15,092 nt of DNA from Kiritimatiellales bacterium. GTDB lineage: Bacteria > Verrucomicrobiota > Kiritimatiellia > Kiritimatiellales > Pontiellaceae. The stretch is taken from positions 1 to 15,092 of the forward strand of contig JABDQT010000182.1 of NCBI GenBank assembly GCA_013042165.1. Direction: 5' to 3'. The position numbers were made by a program, and so were the translations under genes. This document shows, one piece after another, positions 1 to 9,122 of this stretch (positions are counted from its first letter, which is position 1; each line of letters opens with the position of its first letter). A model generated the notes under the pieces. It did no database searches, was not told where the DNA came from, and saw only the letters and a program-made list of their open reading frames with translations.

Positions 1-756
1 AACTACAAGGAAGCCGAACCGCTTTTCCTGCAGATTGCTTCCAATTTCAAGGGGCATCGGTTGGCCCCGCGGGCGCTCTACTGGGCGGGACGCTGCGCCG
101 CGGCGATGTCCAGTTATGTGAAGGCCATCGAGCAGTATGCTGAAGTAGCGAAGAACTATCCGACCAGCGATATCATGCCGCAGACACGCTTTTCGCAGGG
201 GGATGCGCTCTCGGAGCTGGGGGAATTTTCCAGAGCCATTCTTGCTTTCGAGGAAATCATCAAAAACTATCCGGACAACTATCTCGTGAATGCAGCATGG
301 GGCCGCAAGGGCGACTGCCAGTTTTCGCTGGCAGTCGGCAATCCGGACCGTTATCTGGAAGCCATTGGATCCTATCAGGCGATTCTGGACCGGCCTTCCG
401 CGCCGCTTACACTCAAGCTGCAGGCGGAATACAAGATCGGCCGGTGCCACGAAAAGAGCAATCAGCCCGACAAGGCTTTCAGTCGGTATATGAATGTTGT
501 CTATACGTTTATGAATGAAAATGTCGAGCGGTCGACCTACAGCGTCATGTGGTTCACGCGGTCGGCTTTCGGTGCGGCAACCTTGAAGGAACAGGAGCAG
601 GCATGGATCGATGCGGCGCAAATCTATGACCGGGTGGTTCAAGCCAATGTGCCCGCGGGCGGCGAGGCGGAAAAACGTATTGCGCAAATAAAGAAGGATA
701 ACTGGCTGCTGTTCCAGCAGGCCGAGGAGACGGACGATGTGGGAATTGATGGTTAA
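1..756 (+). CDS. TPR-repeat protein, C-terminal part (start outside window)
   Basis: The frame is open from base 1, so the gene begins upstream; 251 codons and the stop are visible. The residues form a run of helix-pair units of TPR type: pieces such as ALYWAGRC, AIEQYAEVAKNYP, AILAFEEIIKNYP and AFSRYMNVVYTF carry the small/aromatic spacing of tetratricopeptide repeats and the NYP turn common in envelope TPR proteins (YbgF/CpoB- or BamD-like). No catalytic motif is seen. The last 20 bases overlap the ExbB-like gene, and four more genes of a Ton/Tol-like cluster follow, so it probably acts in the periplasm or at the envelope as the scaffold of that system. The signal peptide, if any, lies outside the window. 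The TPR nature is secure; the exact partner and location are inference. Confidence 0.85.
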   Translation, partial: NYKEAEPLFLQIASNFKGHRLAPRALYWAGRCAAAMSSYVKAIEQYAEVAKNYPTSDIMPQTRFSQGDALSELGEFSRAILAFEEIIKNYPDNYLVNAAWGRKGDCQFSLAVGNPDRYLEAIGSYQAILDRPSAPLTLKLQAEYKIGRCHEKSNQPDKAFSRYMNVVYTFMNENVERSTYSVMWFTRSAFGAATLKEQEQAWIDAAQIYDRVVQANVPAGGEAEKRIAQIKKDNWLLFQQAEETDDVGIDG

Positions 757-1378
757 AGGTGGATGGATCATGTGGCCCATTCTGGCCTGCAGCATTGCTG
801 CGGCGATCTTGTTTCTGGAACGCGCATTTCATCTGCATCGCGCGCAAATCAAGCAAGGGGACTTTCTGAGCGGAATCTACACAATCGTCAACCGGGGAAA
901 CATGGTGGAGGCGGTCTCCATCTGTGATCAAACGCCCGGCCCGGTGGCGCATATCGTCCGCACCGGCCTGCTGCATGCCGATGAGCAGCATGAGGAACTC
1001 AAGGAGACCATCACAAAAGCGGGGCTCTCCGAGATCCCGCGATTGGAAAAGAACCTGGGCGGACTGCTGACCTTGGCGCAAATTACGCCTTTGCTGGGCC
1101 TGCTGGGCACGGTGATCGGCCTTCTCCGGGTCTTTCTGATTATGGAGCAAAGTGCGCCGCTGGCCGAAATCGGCGACCTTTCCGCAGGTATCTGGCAGGC
1201 GCTGATCACTACGGCAACGGGACTCTGCATCGCGATACCGTCTTTTGCCGGCTACAATTTTCTGCTGAGCCGTGTAGAGGCGATTACGCTGGACATGGAT
1301 CATGCCGCCGGAGAGCTGTACCGTTTTCTGGTATATGAGCGGAACGGTGACGGGGAGCAGGGAAATGAAAGCGCGTAA
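737..1378 (+). CDS. exbB: MotA/TolQ/ExbB-family proton-channel protein
   Basis: This 213-residue inner-membrane protein has the three-helix layout of ExbB/TolQ. A first membrane helix lies at about residues 9-27, a long cytoplasmic loop follows, and two helices lie at about 112-136 and 153-178. The second holds TPLLGLLGTVIGLL with the conserved Thr125 and the third holds ALITTATGLCIAIPS, both family hallmarks. ExbB/TolQ pentamers surround an ExbD/TolR dimer and turn proton flow into motion of a TonB or TolA partner. ATG 737 is chosen because GAGGAG at 724-729 sits seven bases upstream; the gene starts inside the TPR gene and ends 14 bases inside exbD, suggesting translational coupling. Whether it is functionally ExbB (uptake) or TolQ (envelope constriction) cannot be decided from sequence. 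Confidence 0.93.
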   Translation: MWELMVKGGWIMWPILACSIAAAILFLERAFHLHRAQIKQGDFLSGIYTIVNRGNMVEAVSICDQTPGPVAHIVRTGLLHADEQHEELKETITKAGLSEIPRLEKNLGGLLTLAQITPLLGLLGTVIGLLRVFLIMEQSAPLAEIGDLSAGIWQALITTATGLCIAIPSFAGYNFLLSRVEAITLDMDHAAGELYRFLVYERNGDGEQGNESA

Positions 1379-1823
1379 TCCGCATATCAAGAGTCAGCAG
1401 ATCCGCACGTTCAAACCCACGCGCAAGCCCGCCGGTGTCTTCACGCTCAGTGTGGCGTTCTGCGATGCCACGTTTCTGGTGCTGGCATTCTTTCTTGCGG
1501 TTTCCCCGTTCGTGATGCAGCCGGGCATCAATATCAATCTGCCGGAATCGCCTTTTACCGGAGGTGCACGATTCAGCGCGCTGGTGCTTTCGATCACCCG
1601 GGGTGGATGGTTCTACTTCAACGACGAACGGATTGATGGAGAGCTTCTGCCACAGGCTCTCGCTGAATCGGCCTCCGCGCACCCCGACACCCCCTTGATC
1701 ATCGAGGCCGATGAACGTGCCGAGCATGGGGTGGTGGTTCGCGCATGGAATGCCGCCTTGGAAGCAGGCATTGACGATGTTTCTATGGCCACCCGGATCT
1801 CGGCGATGGAGGAGCTTCCTTGA
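1365..1823 (+). CDS. exbD: ExbD/TolR-family biopolymer transport protein
   Basis: This 152-residue protein has a basic cytoplasmic N-terminus of about 24 residues and one membrane helix (about 25-48). The helix contains Asp34 in the segment FCDATFLVLAFFL, at the position of the proton-carrying aspartate of ExbD (Asp25 in E. coli). GININLPES follows directly after the helix, like the VDLP motif of the family, and a periplasmic domain completes it. It would form the dimeric rotor or plug inside the ExbB ring. The frame is open from 1302, but ATG 1365 is preferred because it follows GGGGAGCAGGG and because the family usually begins with a short basic segment. It overlaps the end of exbB by 14 bases and the next gene by four. 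Confidence 0.9.
   Translation: MKARNPHIKSQQIRTFKPTRKPAGVFTLSVAFCDATFLVLAFFLAVSPFVMQPGININLPESPFTGGARFSALVLSITRGGWFYFNDERIDGELLPQALAESASAHPDTPLIIEADERAEHGVVVRAWNAALEAGIDDVSMATRISAMEELP
1808..1814 (+). promoter_or_regulatory. Ribosome binding site deciding a TTG start
   Basis: GGAGGAG lies five bases before TTG at 1820, inside the last codons of exbD. No ATG or GTG is better placed, and TTG shares bases with the exbD stop as TTGA. This supports a TTG start and coupled translation. Confidence 0.7.
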
Positions 1824-2557
1824 CGCACGCCCCAGATCGTGAATTTGCATCATTTGTAATGCTTGCCGTTGGCCTGCATCTGCTGTTCTTTGTTGTCGTG
1901 CGCAGCAAGGCTGCGGATGCGGCGGGCGTCTATCCGGCTCCTCCGGCAACCCGCTATCTCACCAAATCCGGCAAAGCATTGCCAAGTGCTTATGGGAGCG
2001 AGGTGCGCACCGTAAAATCGCCGGTGGTTTTTTCTTTTCCATCGGGCGTGGGCTTCAGCCGCGAGCTGATGAAACAGGATGTGCGTACCCGCCTCACTTT
2101 TTCACAACAGAAAAAGACGGAACAGTTTCTTGAAATCGACCCGTTTTCGGACCTTTCCGCGCAGCGCTTCCGTGCTGAAAACTTCATGTTGTCATCGTCG
2201 GATAGAGTTGCGCCCGGCTTGCCGGCCGGTACCGCTGTCATTGACAGCAAGGGACCCTCTGCAAGACGTGTGACCATTGCTCCGGAGCTCAGAAACCGTT
2301 TGGTGGGCGGTGTGGTGCTTCCCGCCGCGCTGAACCAGGAGACCGCCATGCCGTGGGAGGTGCGTGCCTCCATGAGTGTCTCGAAGGCGGGTGCTGTACA
2401 GCATGTTTTTCTGAATGACCCGCTTGAGTCGGTGCCGATGAATCAGGAGGTGCTGCAGTTGCTGTACAACCTGCGCTTCAGCCCGGGCGACAGCATAGAG
2501 GGTTCGATTGAAATTTATTCCGCCGAAGCGCCTGTAAGCGATGGAGCGGAACCATGA
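1820..2557 (+). CDS. TonB/TolA-like energy transducer, divergent
   Basis: This 245-residue protein has a short N-terminus, one membrane helix (about residues 9-27) and a long periplasmic part. The helix contains His20 in AVGLHLLFF; TonB and TolA carry a SxxxH motif in this helix, and here the His is kept while the Ser position is Ala16. The last 70 residues resemble a degenerate TonB C-terminal domain: a strand VRASMSVSKAGAVQHVFL, a helix with VLQLLYNLRFSPG, then GSIEIYS, matching the family order of strand, helix, F-x-PG and strand. The proline-rich spacer typical of TonB is absent. It lies directly downstream of exbB and exbD, so it is the likely mechanical output of that motor. TTG is the probable start. 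The family call rests on layout and position more than on strong similarity. Confidence 0.65.
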   Translation: MTHAPDREFASFVMLAVGLHLLFFVVVRSKAADAAGVYPAPPATRYLTKSGKALPSAYGSEVRTVKSPVVFSFPSGVGFSRELMKQDVRTRLTFSQQKKTEQFLEIDPFSDLSAQRFRAENFMLSSSDRVAPGLPAGTAVIDSKGPSARRVTIAPELRNRLVGGVVLPAALNQETAMPWEVRASMSVSKAGAVQHVFLNDPLESVPMNQEVLQLLYNLRFSPGDSIEGSIEIYSAEAPVSDGAEP

Positions 2558-2784
2558 TCGCCCTTTCTCTCGGCGCCATCCTGACGTTATTCGTCTGCAT
2601 GCCCTTGTTGACCATAGCATGGATGGCATTGATCTATAATTTTCGTTCCATGCACCGTCCGGCCCGTCATCGGGAGAATATCTATGAATGCGAGCACTGC
2701 GGACACGTGTATGCTTTTGCCCGCAACCGGCCGATGGACCGTTGTCCGCGCTGCAGTAACCTGAACGAAGCCGTCCGGCCGTAG
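2554..2784 (+). CDS. Small membrane-anchored zinc-ribbon protein
   Basis: This 76-residue protein has a hydrophobic helix at about residues 3-28 followed by a basic stretch and a four-cysteine ribbon: Cys46-x2-Cys49 and Cys64-x2-Cys67, each pair in a CxxC(G/S) knuckle, as in rubredoxin-like zinc ribbons. The positive residues after the helix (RSMHRPARHR) suggest that the ribbon faces the cytoplasm. Its ATG overlaps the stop of the TonB-like gene as ATGA, so it is translated as the last member of the TPR-exbB-exbD-tonB cluster. I do not recognise a named family. Zinc binding follows from the motif; a role in assembly or regulation of the ExbB-type complex is only a guess from position. Confidence 0.75.
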   Translation: MIALSLGAILTLFVCMPLLTIAWMALIYNFRSMHRPARHRENIYECEHCGHVYAFARNRPMDRCPRCSNLNEAVRP

Positions 2785-2835
2785 GTGCACTTCGGTCTCG
2801 CGTGCCCGGCATGACAAGGGGGCAGGGAACCAATC

Positions 2836-2864
2836 TTGACAGTGTCACTGCTTTTCAATACATC
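2836..2864 (+). promoter_or_regulatory. Candidate sigma70-type promoter of icd
   Basis: A perfect TTGACA at 2836-2841 is followed after 17 bases by TACATC at 2859-2864. The -35 box is ideal and the -10 box poor (three of six consensus bases). Transcription would begin near 2871, giving a leader of about 50 bases before icd. It lies in the only gap between the Ton-like operon and icd. Confidence 0.45.
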
Positions 2865-2910
2865 TTTCAGCCCTTACGAAGCGGCATAAATACCTGAACG
2901 TAACAGTTAA

Positions 2911-5127
<2,217 letters not shown>

Positions 5128-5139
5128 GCTTTGTTTGGA

Positions 5140-5166
5140 GAACGTGACGGGGTTTCAAGCACGTTC
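5140..5166 (+). terminator. Hairpin after icd, weak terminator candidate
   Basis: GAACGTG (5140-5146) and CACGTTC (5160-5166) are perfect complements around a 13-base loop, starting 12 bases after the icd stop. No run of T follows, so an intrinsic terminator is doubtful; it may only protect the 3' end of the message. Confidence 0.3.
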
Positions 5167-5223
5167 GTATTCCGTTCCAGTGCCCGAAATCCGCGACATC
5201 CCGACGTTTGTTGAAGGAATGGC

Positions 5224-5251
5224 TTGAACGGGATTAGGGCGTATCTATAAT
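5224..5251 (+). promoter_or_regulatory. Sigma70-type promoter of leuCD
   Basis: TTGAAC at 5224-5229 and a perfect TATAAT at 5246-5251 are separated by 16 bases. A start near 5258 would leave a leader of only about 22 bases before leuC, too short for a leucine attenuator peptide. This is the clearest promoter in the window. Confidence 0.7.
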
Positions 5252-5280
5252 TCCGCGTTCGTTAAATTCAGGTGAAAATT

Positions 5281-6681
5281 ATGGGAAAAACACTGTTTGA
5301 AAAGATTTGGAATCCGCATGTCGTGAAAGAGCTGCCCGGCGGCGAAGTACTGCTCTTCATTGACCGCCACCTTGTTCATGAAGTCACGAGTCCGCAGGCA
5401 TTCGAAGGGTTGCGCATCCAGAATCGCAAGGTTCGCCGCCCGGAACTGACCTTTGCGACGACCGACCACAATGTGCCGACCAACAGCCGCACCGAAATCA
5501 GTGATCCGATTGCCAAGGCTCAGGTCGATGCCCTGGAGCAAAACTGCCTGGAAAGCGGCATCACCTTCTACGGCATGGATTCTGAAAAGCAGGGCGTAGT
5601 CCACATTATTGGTCCGGAGCAGGGCATTACGTTGCCCGGAACCACCATTGTGTGCGGCGATTCGCATACCGCCACGCACGGTGCCTTCGGTGCGATTGCC
5701 TTCGGTATCGGCACCTCCGAAGTGGAACATGTGCTGGCAACACAGACGCTGCGGCAGAAAAAACCGAAACAATACAAGGTTGAATTCAAGGGCAGAATTC
5801 CGGCGGGGGTTACCGCCAAGGACCTGGTGCTTGAACTGATCGGCGAAATTGGAACAGCAGGCGGTACCGGCTGCGCATTCGAGTTTTGCGGCGCGGCGAT
5901 CGAGGAGCTTTCAATGGAAGGCCGCCTGACTATTTGTAACATGGCGATCGAGGCCGGTGCGCGTTCAGGACTTATTGCGCCCGACCAGACGACAATTGAT
6001 TACATCACGGCCGAGGAGCGGCCTTTCGCACCAAAGGGTGACAAGCTTGAAAAGGCGATCGAATATTGGAAGTCGCTCTATACCGATGCCGATGCGGTGT
6101 TTGATAAAACGCTTGTGATCGATGTCGAAAAACTCGAGCCCCAGGTGACCTGGGGGACCAGTCCCGGGATGGTGACCGGTGTGAACGGTCGGGTACCTCA
6201 ACTCGACGCCGTTCCGGAATACAGCCCCGAGGATGTGCGTGCGGCGCTTGACTACATGGGTCTGGAGCCGGGCATGAAGATGACCGACATCAAGATCGAT
6301 ACAGTATTCATCGGCAGCTGCACGAACGGGCGGATCGAGGATCTGCGCGAGGCAGCCCGGGTGATGGAGGGCAAAAAAGTTGCGGAGGGTATTCGCGTGC
6401 TGGTGGTTCCCGGTTCTGAAAAGGTGCGTTACCAGGCCGAGTCGGAGCGCCTCGACCGCATCTTTCATGAAGCGGGTGCCGAGTGGCGTTATGCTGGCTG
6501 CAGCATGTGTCTGGCGATGAATCCGGACAAGCTGAAGGCCAAGGAGCGTTGCGCCTCGACCTCCAACCGTAACTTTGAAGGTCGCCAGGGACGCGGCGGC
6601 CGTACGCATCTTGTCAGTCCGGCCATGGCGGCAGCGGCGGCCATTCACGGCCATATCGTCGACGTAAGGGAGGTTTCTTAA
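5281..6681 (+). CDS. leuC: 3-isopropylmalate dehydratase, large subunit
   Basis: LeuC with LeuD isomerises 2-isopropylmalate to 3-isopropylmalate in leucine synthesis, using a 4Fe-4S cluster. The protein is 466 residues, as in E. coli, and the three cluster cysteines fall at Cys347 (IGSCTNGR), Cys407 and Cys410 (GCSMCLAMN), the same numbers as in E. coli. Other signatures are [61 protein letters not shown] and the closing block from [19 protein letters not shown] onward. ATG 5281 is preferred over GTG 5272 because AGGTGA (5270-5275), the likely ribosome binding site, overlaps that GTG. The stop overlaps the start of leuD by one base. Confidence 0.98.
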   Translation: MGKTLFEKIWNPHVVKELPGGEVLLFIDRHLVHEVTSPQAFEGLRIQNRKVRRPELTFATTDHNVPTNSRTEISDPIAKAQVDALEQNCLESGITFYGMDSEKQGVVHIIGPEQGITLPGTTIVCGDSHTATHGAFGAIAFGIGTSEVEHVLATQTLRQKKPKQYKVEFKGRIPAGVTAKDLVLELIGEIGTAGGTGCAFEFCGAAIEELSMEGRLTICNMAIEAGARSGLIAPDQTTIDYITAEERPFAPKGDKLEKAIEYWKSLYTDADAVFDKTLVIDVEKLEPQVTWGTSPGMVTGVNGRVPQLDAVPEYSPEDVRAALDYMGLEPGMKMTDIKIDTVFIGSCTNGRIEDLREAARVMEGKKVAEGIRVLVVPGSEKVRYQAESERLDRIFHEAGAEWRYAGCSMCLAMNPDKLKAKERCASTSNRNFEGRQGRGGRTHLVSPAMAAAAAIHGHIVDVREVS

Positions 6682-7301
6682 TGGATAAGTTTGAGACATT
6701 CACTGGAGTGGTGTGCGCGGTTGAGCGCGCAAACATCGATACGGACGCACTGATTCCGAAAGAGCACCTGAAGTCGATCAAGCGGACCGGATTCGGTCCG
6801 GCGCTATTTTCCGATTGGCGCTATAATGCCGATGGATCGGATAACGCGGAATTCATCCTGAATCATCCCAAGACCAAAGGGGCCTCCATCCTGGTCGGCC
6901 GGAATAATTTCGGTTGCGGATCGAGTCGCGAGCATGCGGTTTGGGCGGTAGCCCAACAGGGGTTCAAAGTGGTAATTGCACCGAATGAAGGGGAAATTCC
7001 GGGCTTTGCGGATATTTTCCGGAACAATTGCGCAAAAAACGGTATCCTGACGATTCAGCTGTCGAGTGAGCAAGTCGATCAAATCTTCAGTATGGCTTCG
7101 GCAGACGAACCGCTCGAGGCCACAGTCAATCTGGAAAAACAGCAGGTATCGTTCAAGGATGCCGTATTTACTTTCGAGATTGAACCGGCTGTAAAGGAAA
7201 AGCTGTTGCAGGGATTGGATGATATTGCCGAGTCACTCATGTACGAGGCCGACATCACTCGTTTCGAGGCGACGCACGATGCGCAACTGATCGGTGCTTA
7301 G
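6681..7301 (+). CDS. leuD: 3-isopropylmalate dehydratase, small subunit
   Basis: This is the partner of LeuC, carrying the swivelling aconitase-type domain that completes the active site. It has 206 residues, close to the usual 200. Signatures are NIDTDALIPKEHL at about residues 18-30, the TGFG segment after it, and NNFGCGSSREHAVWAV at about 75-90, the substrate-binding loop that identifies the long LeuD class. The start codon shares a base with the leuC stop (TAATG), so the two subunits are made in a coupled way. No leuA or leuB is present in the window; the operon ends here in a hairpin-rich spacer. Confidence 0.97.
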   Translation: MDKFETFTGVVCAVERANIDTDALIPKEHLKSIKRTGFGPALFSDWRYNADGSDNAEFILNHPKTKGASILVGRNNFGCGSSREHAVWAVAQQGFKVVIAPNEGEIPGFADIFRNNCAKNGILTIQLSSEQVDQIFSMASADEPLEATVNLEKQQVSFKDAVFTFEIEPAVKEKLLQGLDDIAESLMYEADITRFEATHDAQLIGA

Positions 7302-7390
7302 TCTTTCCCCGAAAGCGAAGCGATAGATAATTTCCGAAAGGAAATAGCGAACAAAGAGAGTGGTTCTTCACGGCAAGAACGGCTAGAAAG
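7302..7390 (+). ncRNA. Hairpin-rich leader/spacer between leuD and alr
   Basis: No coding frame is seen in this stretch. It contains consecutive small stems: CTTTC-ccc-GAAAG (7303-7315), ATTTCC-GAAA-GGAAAT (7330-7345, a GNRA tetraloop) and GTTCTT-cacggc-AAGAAC (7363-7380). TCTTTC at 7302-7307 could instead pair with GAAAGA at 7386-7391 and enclose the others. With the terminator next to it, the arrangement could be a regulatory leader of alr or the 3' end of the leuCD message. It matches no riboswitch class that I can recall, and calling it an RNA element is inference from base pairing only. Confidence 0.35.
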
Positions 7391-7419
7391 AAAAGCTTCC
7401 AGAGCCTGGGAGCTTTTTT
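7391..7419 (+). terminator. Intrinsic terminator before alr
   Basis: AAAAGCTTCC (7391-7400), a 7-base loop, and GGGAGCTTTT (7408-7417) form a ten-pair stem with one G-U pair, followed by further T residues. It ends only 14 bases before the alr start codon, so it either closes the leuCD transcript or acts as an attenuator of alr. Confidence 0.75.
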
Positions 7420-7433
7420 CGTGTTTAAATAAA

Positions 7434-8540
7434 ATGAAGAACTATCTTACAGCATCCATCTCGGCCTCCGCGGTTCGGCACAACATAGCCGCACTTCGCA
7501 GCCTGATCGGAGAGGGGGTAAAGCTCTGTCCGGTGGTAAAGGATGACTGCTTTGGGCACGGCATGGATGTGCTTTATCCGGTGCTGGCCGAGCTGACCGA
7601 CGGTTTTGCGGTAGCCGCTCCTTTGGAGGCGCTGGAACTTCGCCAGAAGGGCTATCATGGATTTATCCTCTGCTTTCTCTCTGCCTATTTTGATGATTTC
7701 AAGATTCAGGATGAGCTCGTTTGGCAAGAGATCACGCAGACGGTGATGTCACAATCGGCGATGACGTCCATTCAGGAGGCAGCCAGACGGGTCGGCAAAG
7801 TTGCCAAGGTACATCTCAAGGTCGATACCGGCATGGGACGCCTGGGCGTTCCAGCCAACCAGGCGGCGACGCTCATCGAAACGATCCAGAAAATACCCGA
7901 AGTGGAACTGACCGGCATCTACACCCACTTTGCGACGGCCGACGAAAAAGACCGCGCGGCAACGTTCCGGCAGTTGGAGCTTTTTAATTCAATAGTTCCA
8001 GCGGCTGGAAACATTACAGTCCACGCGGCCAACTCGGCGGCCACGATCGACTGGCCGGAAACCCACTTTGACATGGTGCGGGTCGGTATTGCGATGTATG
8101 GATGCCACCCTTCGGATCAAATACGCAACCGGGTGGACCTGAAACCTTGTATGTCGGTCAAGGCGAAGCTTATCGCCGTAAAGCACATGCGGCAGGGTAG
8201 CAAGACAGGGTATGGCCTGGCGCATGAATTTGAGCGTGACAGTCGGGTCGGTGTAGTGCCGATCGGCTACGGCGACGGATATTTCCGAAGCCTCTCCAAC
8301 AAGGCGGTTGTGCGAATCAATGGAATGGAAGCGGCGGTATGCGGAAGGGTCTCGATGGATCAGATGACCGTCGACGTTACGGATATTCCGGACATCCAGG
8401 TGGGTGCCGAGGTGGAGGTCATTTCATCGGATCCGGCCGCACCGAACGGTGTGGAAAATCTGGCGCGACTTGCGGACACGATCCCGTATGAGATCACGTG
8501 CCACCTGGGCCACAACATGCGGCATGTGCTGGTGGACTAG
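7434..8540 (+). CDS. alr: Alanine racemase-family PLP enzyme, altered lysine motif
   Basis: The family interconverts L- and D-alanine for peptidoglycan. The 368-residue length and both domains are complete. The PLP lysine is Lys36, but the usual KANAYGHG reads KDDCFGHG, so the Tyr near the cofactor phosphate is Phe40. Other active-site parts are intact: HLKVDTGMGRLGV (lysine and arginine of the barrel), TGIYTHFATAD, Arg216 in MVRVGIAMYG, the second catalytic base Tyr260 in TGYGLAHEF, PIGYGDGY, and GRVSMDQMTVDVTD. No Shine-Dalgarno precedes ATG 7434 (GTTTAAATAAA), unlike the neighbouring genes. Its stop overlaps that of the gene opposite in the palindrome CTAG. It may be a normal alanine racemase or a racemase of shifted substrate range. 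Confidence 0.9.
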   Translation: MKNYLTASISASAVRHNIAALRSLIGEGVKLCPVVKDDCFGHGMDVLYPVLAELTDGFAVAAPLEALELRQKGYHGFILCFLSAYFDDFKIQDELVWQEITQTVMSQSAMTSIQEAARRVGKVAKVHLKVDTGMGRLGVPANQAATLIETIQKIPEVELTGIYTHFATADEKDRAATFRQLELFNSIVPAAGNITVHAANSAATIDWPETHFDMVRVGIAMYGCHPSDQIRNRVDLKPCMSVKAKLIAVKHMRQGSKTGYGLAHEFERDSRVGVVPIGYGDGYFRSLSNKAVVRINGMEAAVCGRVSMDQMTVDVTDIPDIQVGAEVEVISSDPAAPNGVENLARLADTIPYEITCHLGHNMRHVLVD

Positions 8541-9097
8541 GACGCCGAAATGGTACTTGCTTCAGCCTTGAATTTCTCGGCACATGTAGGGCAAATGCAG
8601 TGGCTGAACTCCATCTTGGTGTGATCTTTCAGATACTGGTCGATGGATTGCCAGCTACCCTCGTCATCGAGGATCTGTTTACACTCCCCGCATAGATTAT
8701 GAATTCCGCCCAGTTCCTTAACCTGGGACAAAGCGCCCTGCAGGCGACTGTTTGCTTCTTTCAGTGCTTCGTCTTTTATGGCAACGGACAGCTTTCCGCT
8801 GTGCATTTTTCCAAGAGCGAAAGCCGCCAGAAATTTCATGCCGAGGTATACCGGCGAGACCAATAGGGAAGCATAACTGACGCCACCGGCAAACTGCGCG
8901 TATATGTAGCTGGTCGAAGGGATCAGCAGCAACGCAACGACTATGCCCGGAACCGTGCCGATAAGCGATGCCACCAGTCCTACCACGCCAATCCCCAGAA
9001 GGAAGAAAGGCTGATTGGGTGGCAAATACATCAATGCCCCCAAATAGGCGATAACCGCAGTTATCGCAATCAGCACTCGCACATACTTGTTCATCAT
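8537..9097 (-). CDS. Four-helix membrane protein with sensor-type Cys tail
   Basis: About 186 residues. The N-terminal half holds about four membrane helices (YVRVLIAITAVIAYLGALM, FFLLGIGVVGLVASLIG, VPGIVVALLLIPS, and one in the LLVSPVYLGMKFLAAFALG region). A short charged coiled-coil stretch follows (EALKEANSRLQGALSQVKEL) and then a tail with CGECK, DDEGSWQSIDQYLKDH and FSHCICPTCAEKF. I know this tail (usual form ICASCKKIRDD...FSHGICPEC) from the C-termini of PAS/GAF sensor proteins, where it follows the same coiled coil; here no PAS, GAF or kinase domain precedes it. Five cysteines suggest metal or redox binding, which is inference. ATG 9097 has GAGGG nine bases upstream; an in-frame ATG at 9106 is possible but touches that site. 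It lies just downstream of argC and is probably co-transcribed. Confidence 0.75.
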   Translation of the reverse strand: MMNKYVRVLIAITAVIAYLGALMYLPPNQPFFLLGIGVVGLVASLIGTVPGIVVALLLIPSTSYIYAQFAGGVSYASLLVSPVYLGMKFLAAFALGKMHSGKLSVAIKDEALKEANSRLQGALSQVKELGGIHNLCGECKQILDDEGSWQSIDQYLKDHTKMEFSHCICPTCAEKFKAEASTISAS

Positions 9098-9122
9098 GGT
9101 TCCCATCCCTCAATCTATGCCC

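Noticed and set aside
554..1390. A 278-codon open frame on the minus strand over exbB
   Set aside because: The plus-strand frame carries unmistakable ExbB helices and well-placed ribosome binding sites; the minus frame is Arg/Gln/Pro-rich noise.
7351..7383. Possible T-box leader before alr (GAGAGTGG...ACGG)
   Set aside because: The conserved T-box sequence GGGTGGNACCGCG and the upstream specifier stem are absent; the resemblance is limited to a few bases.
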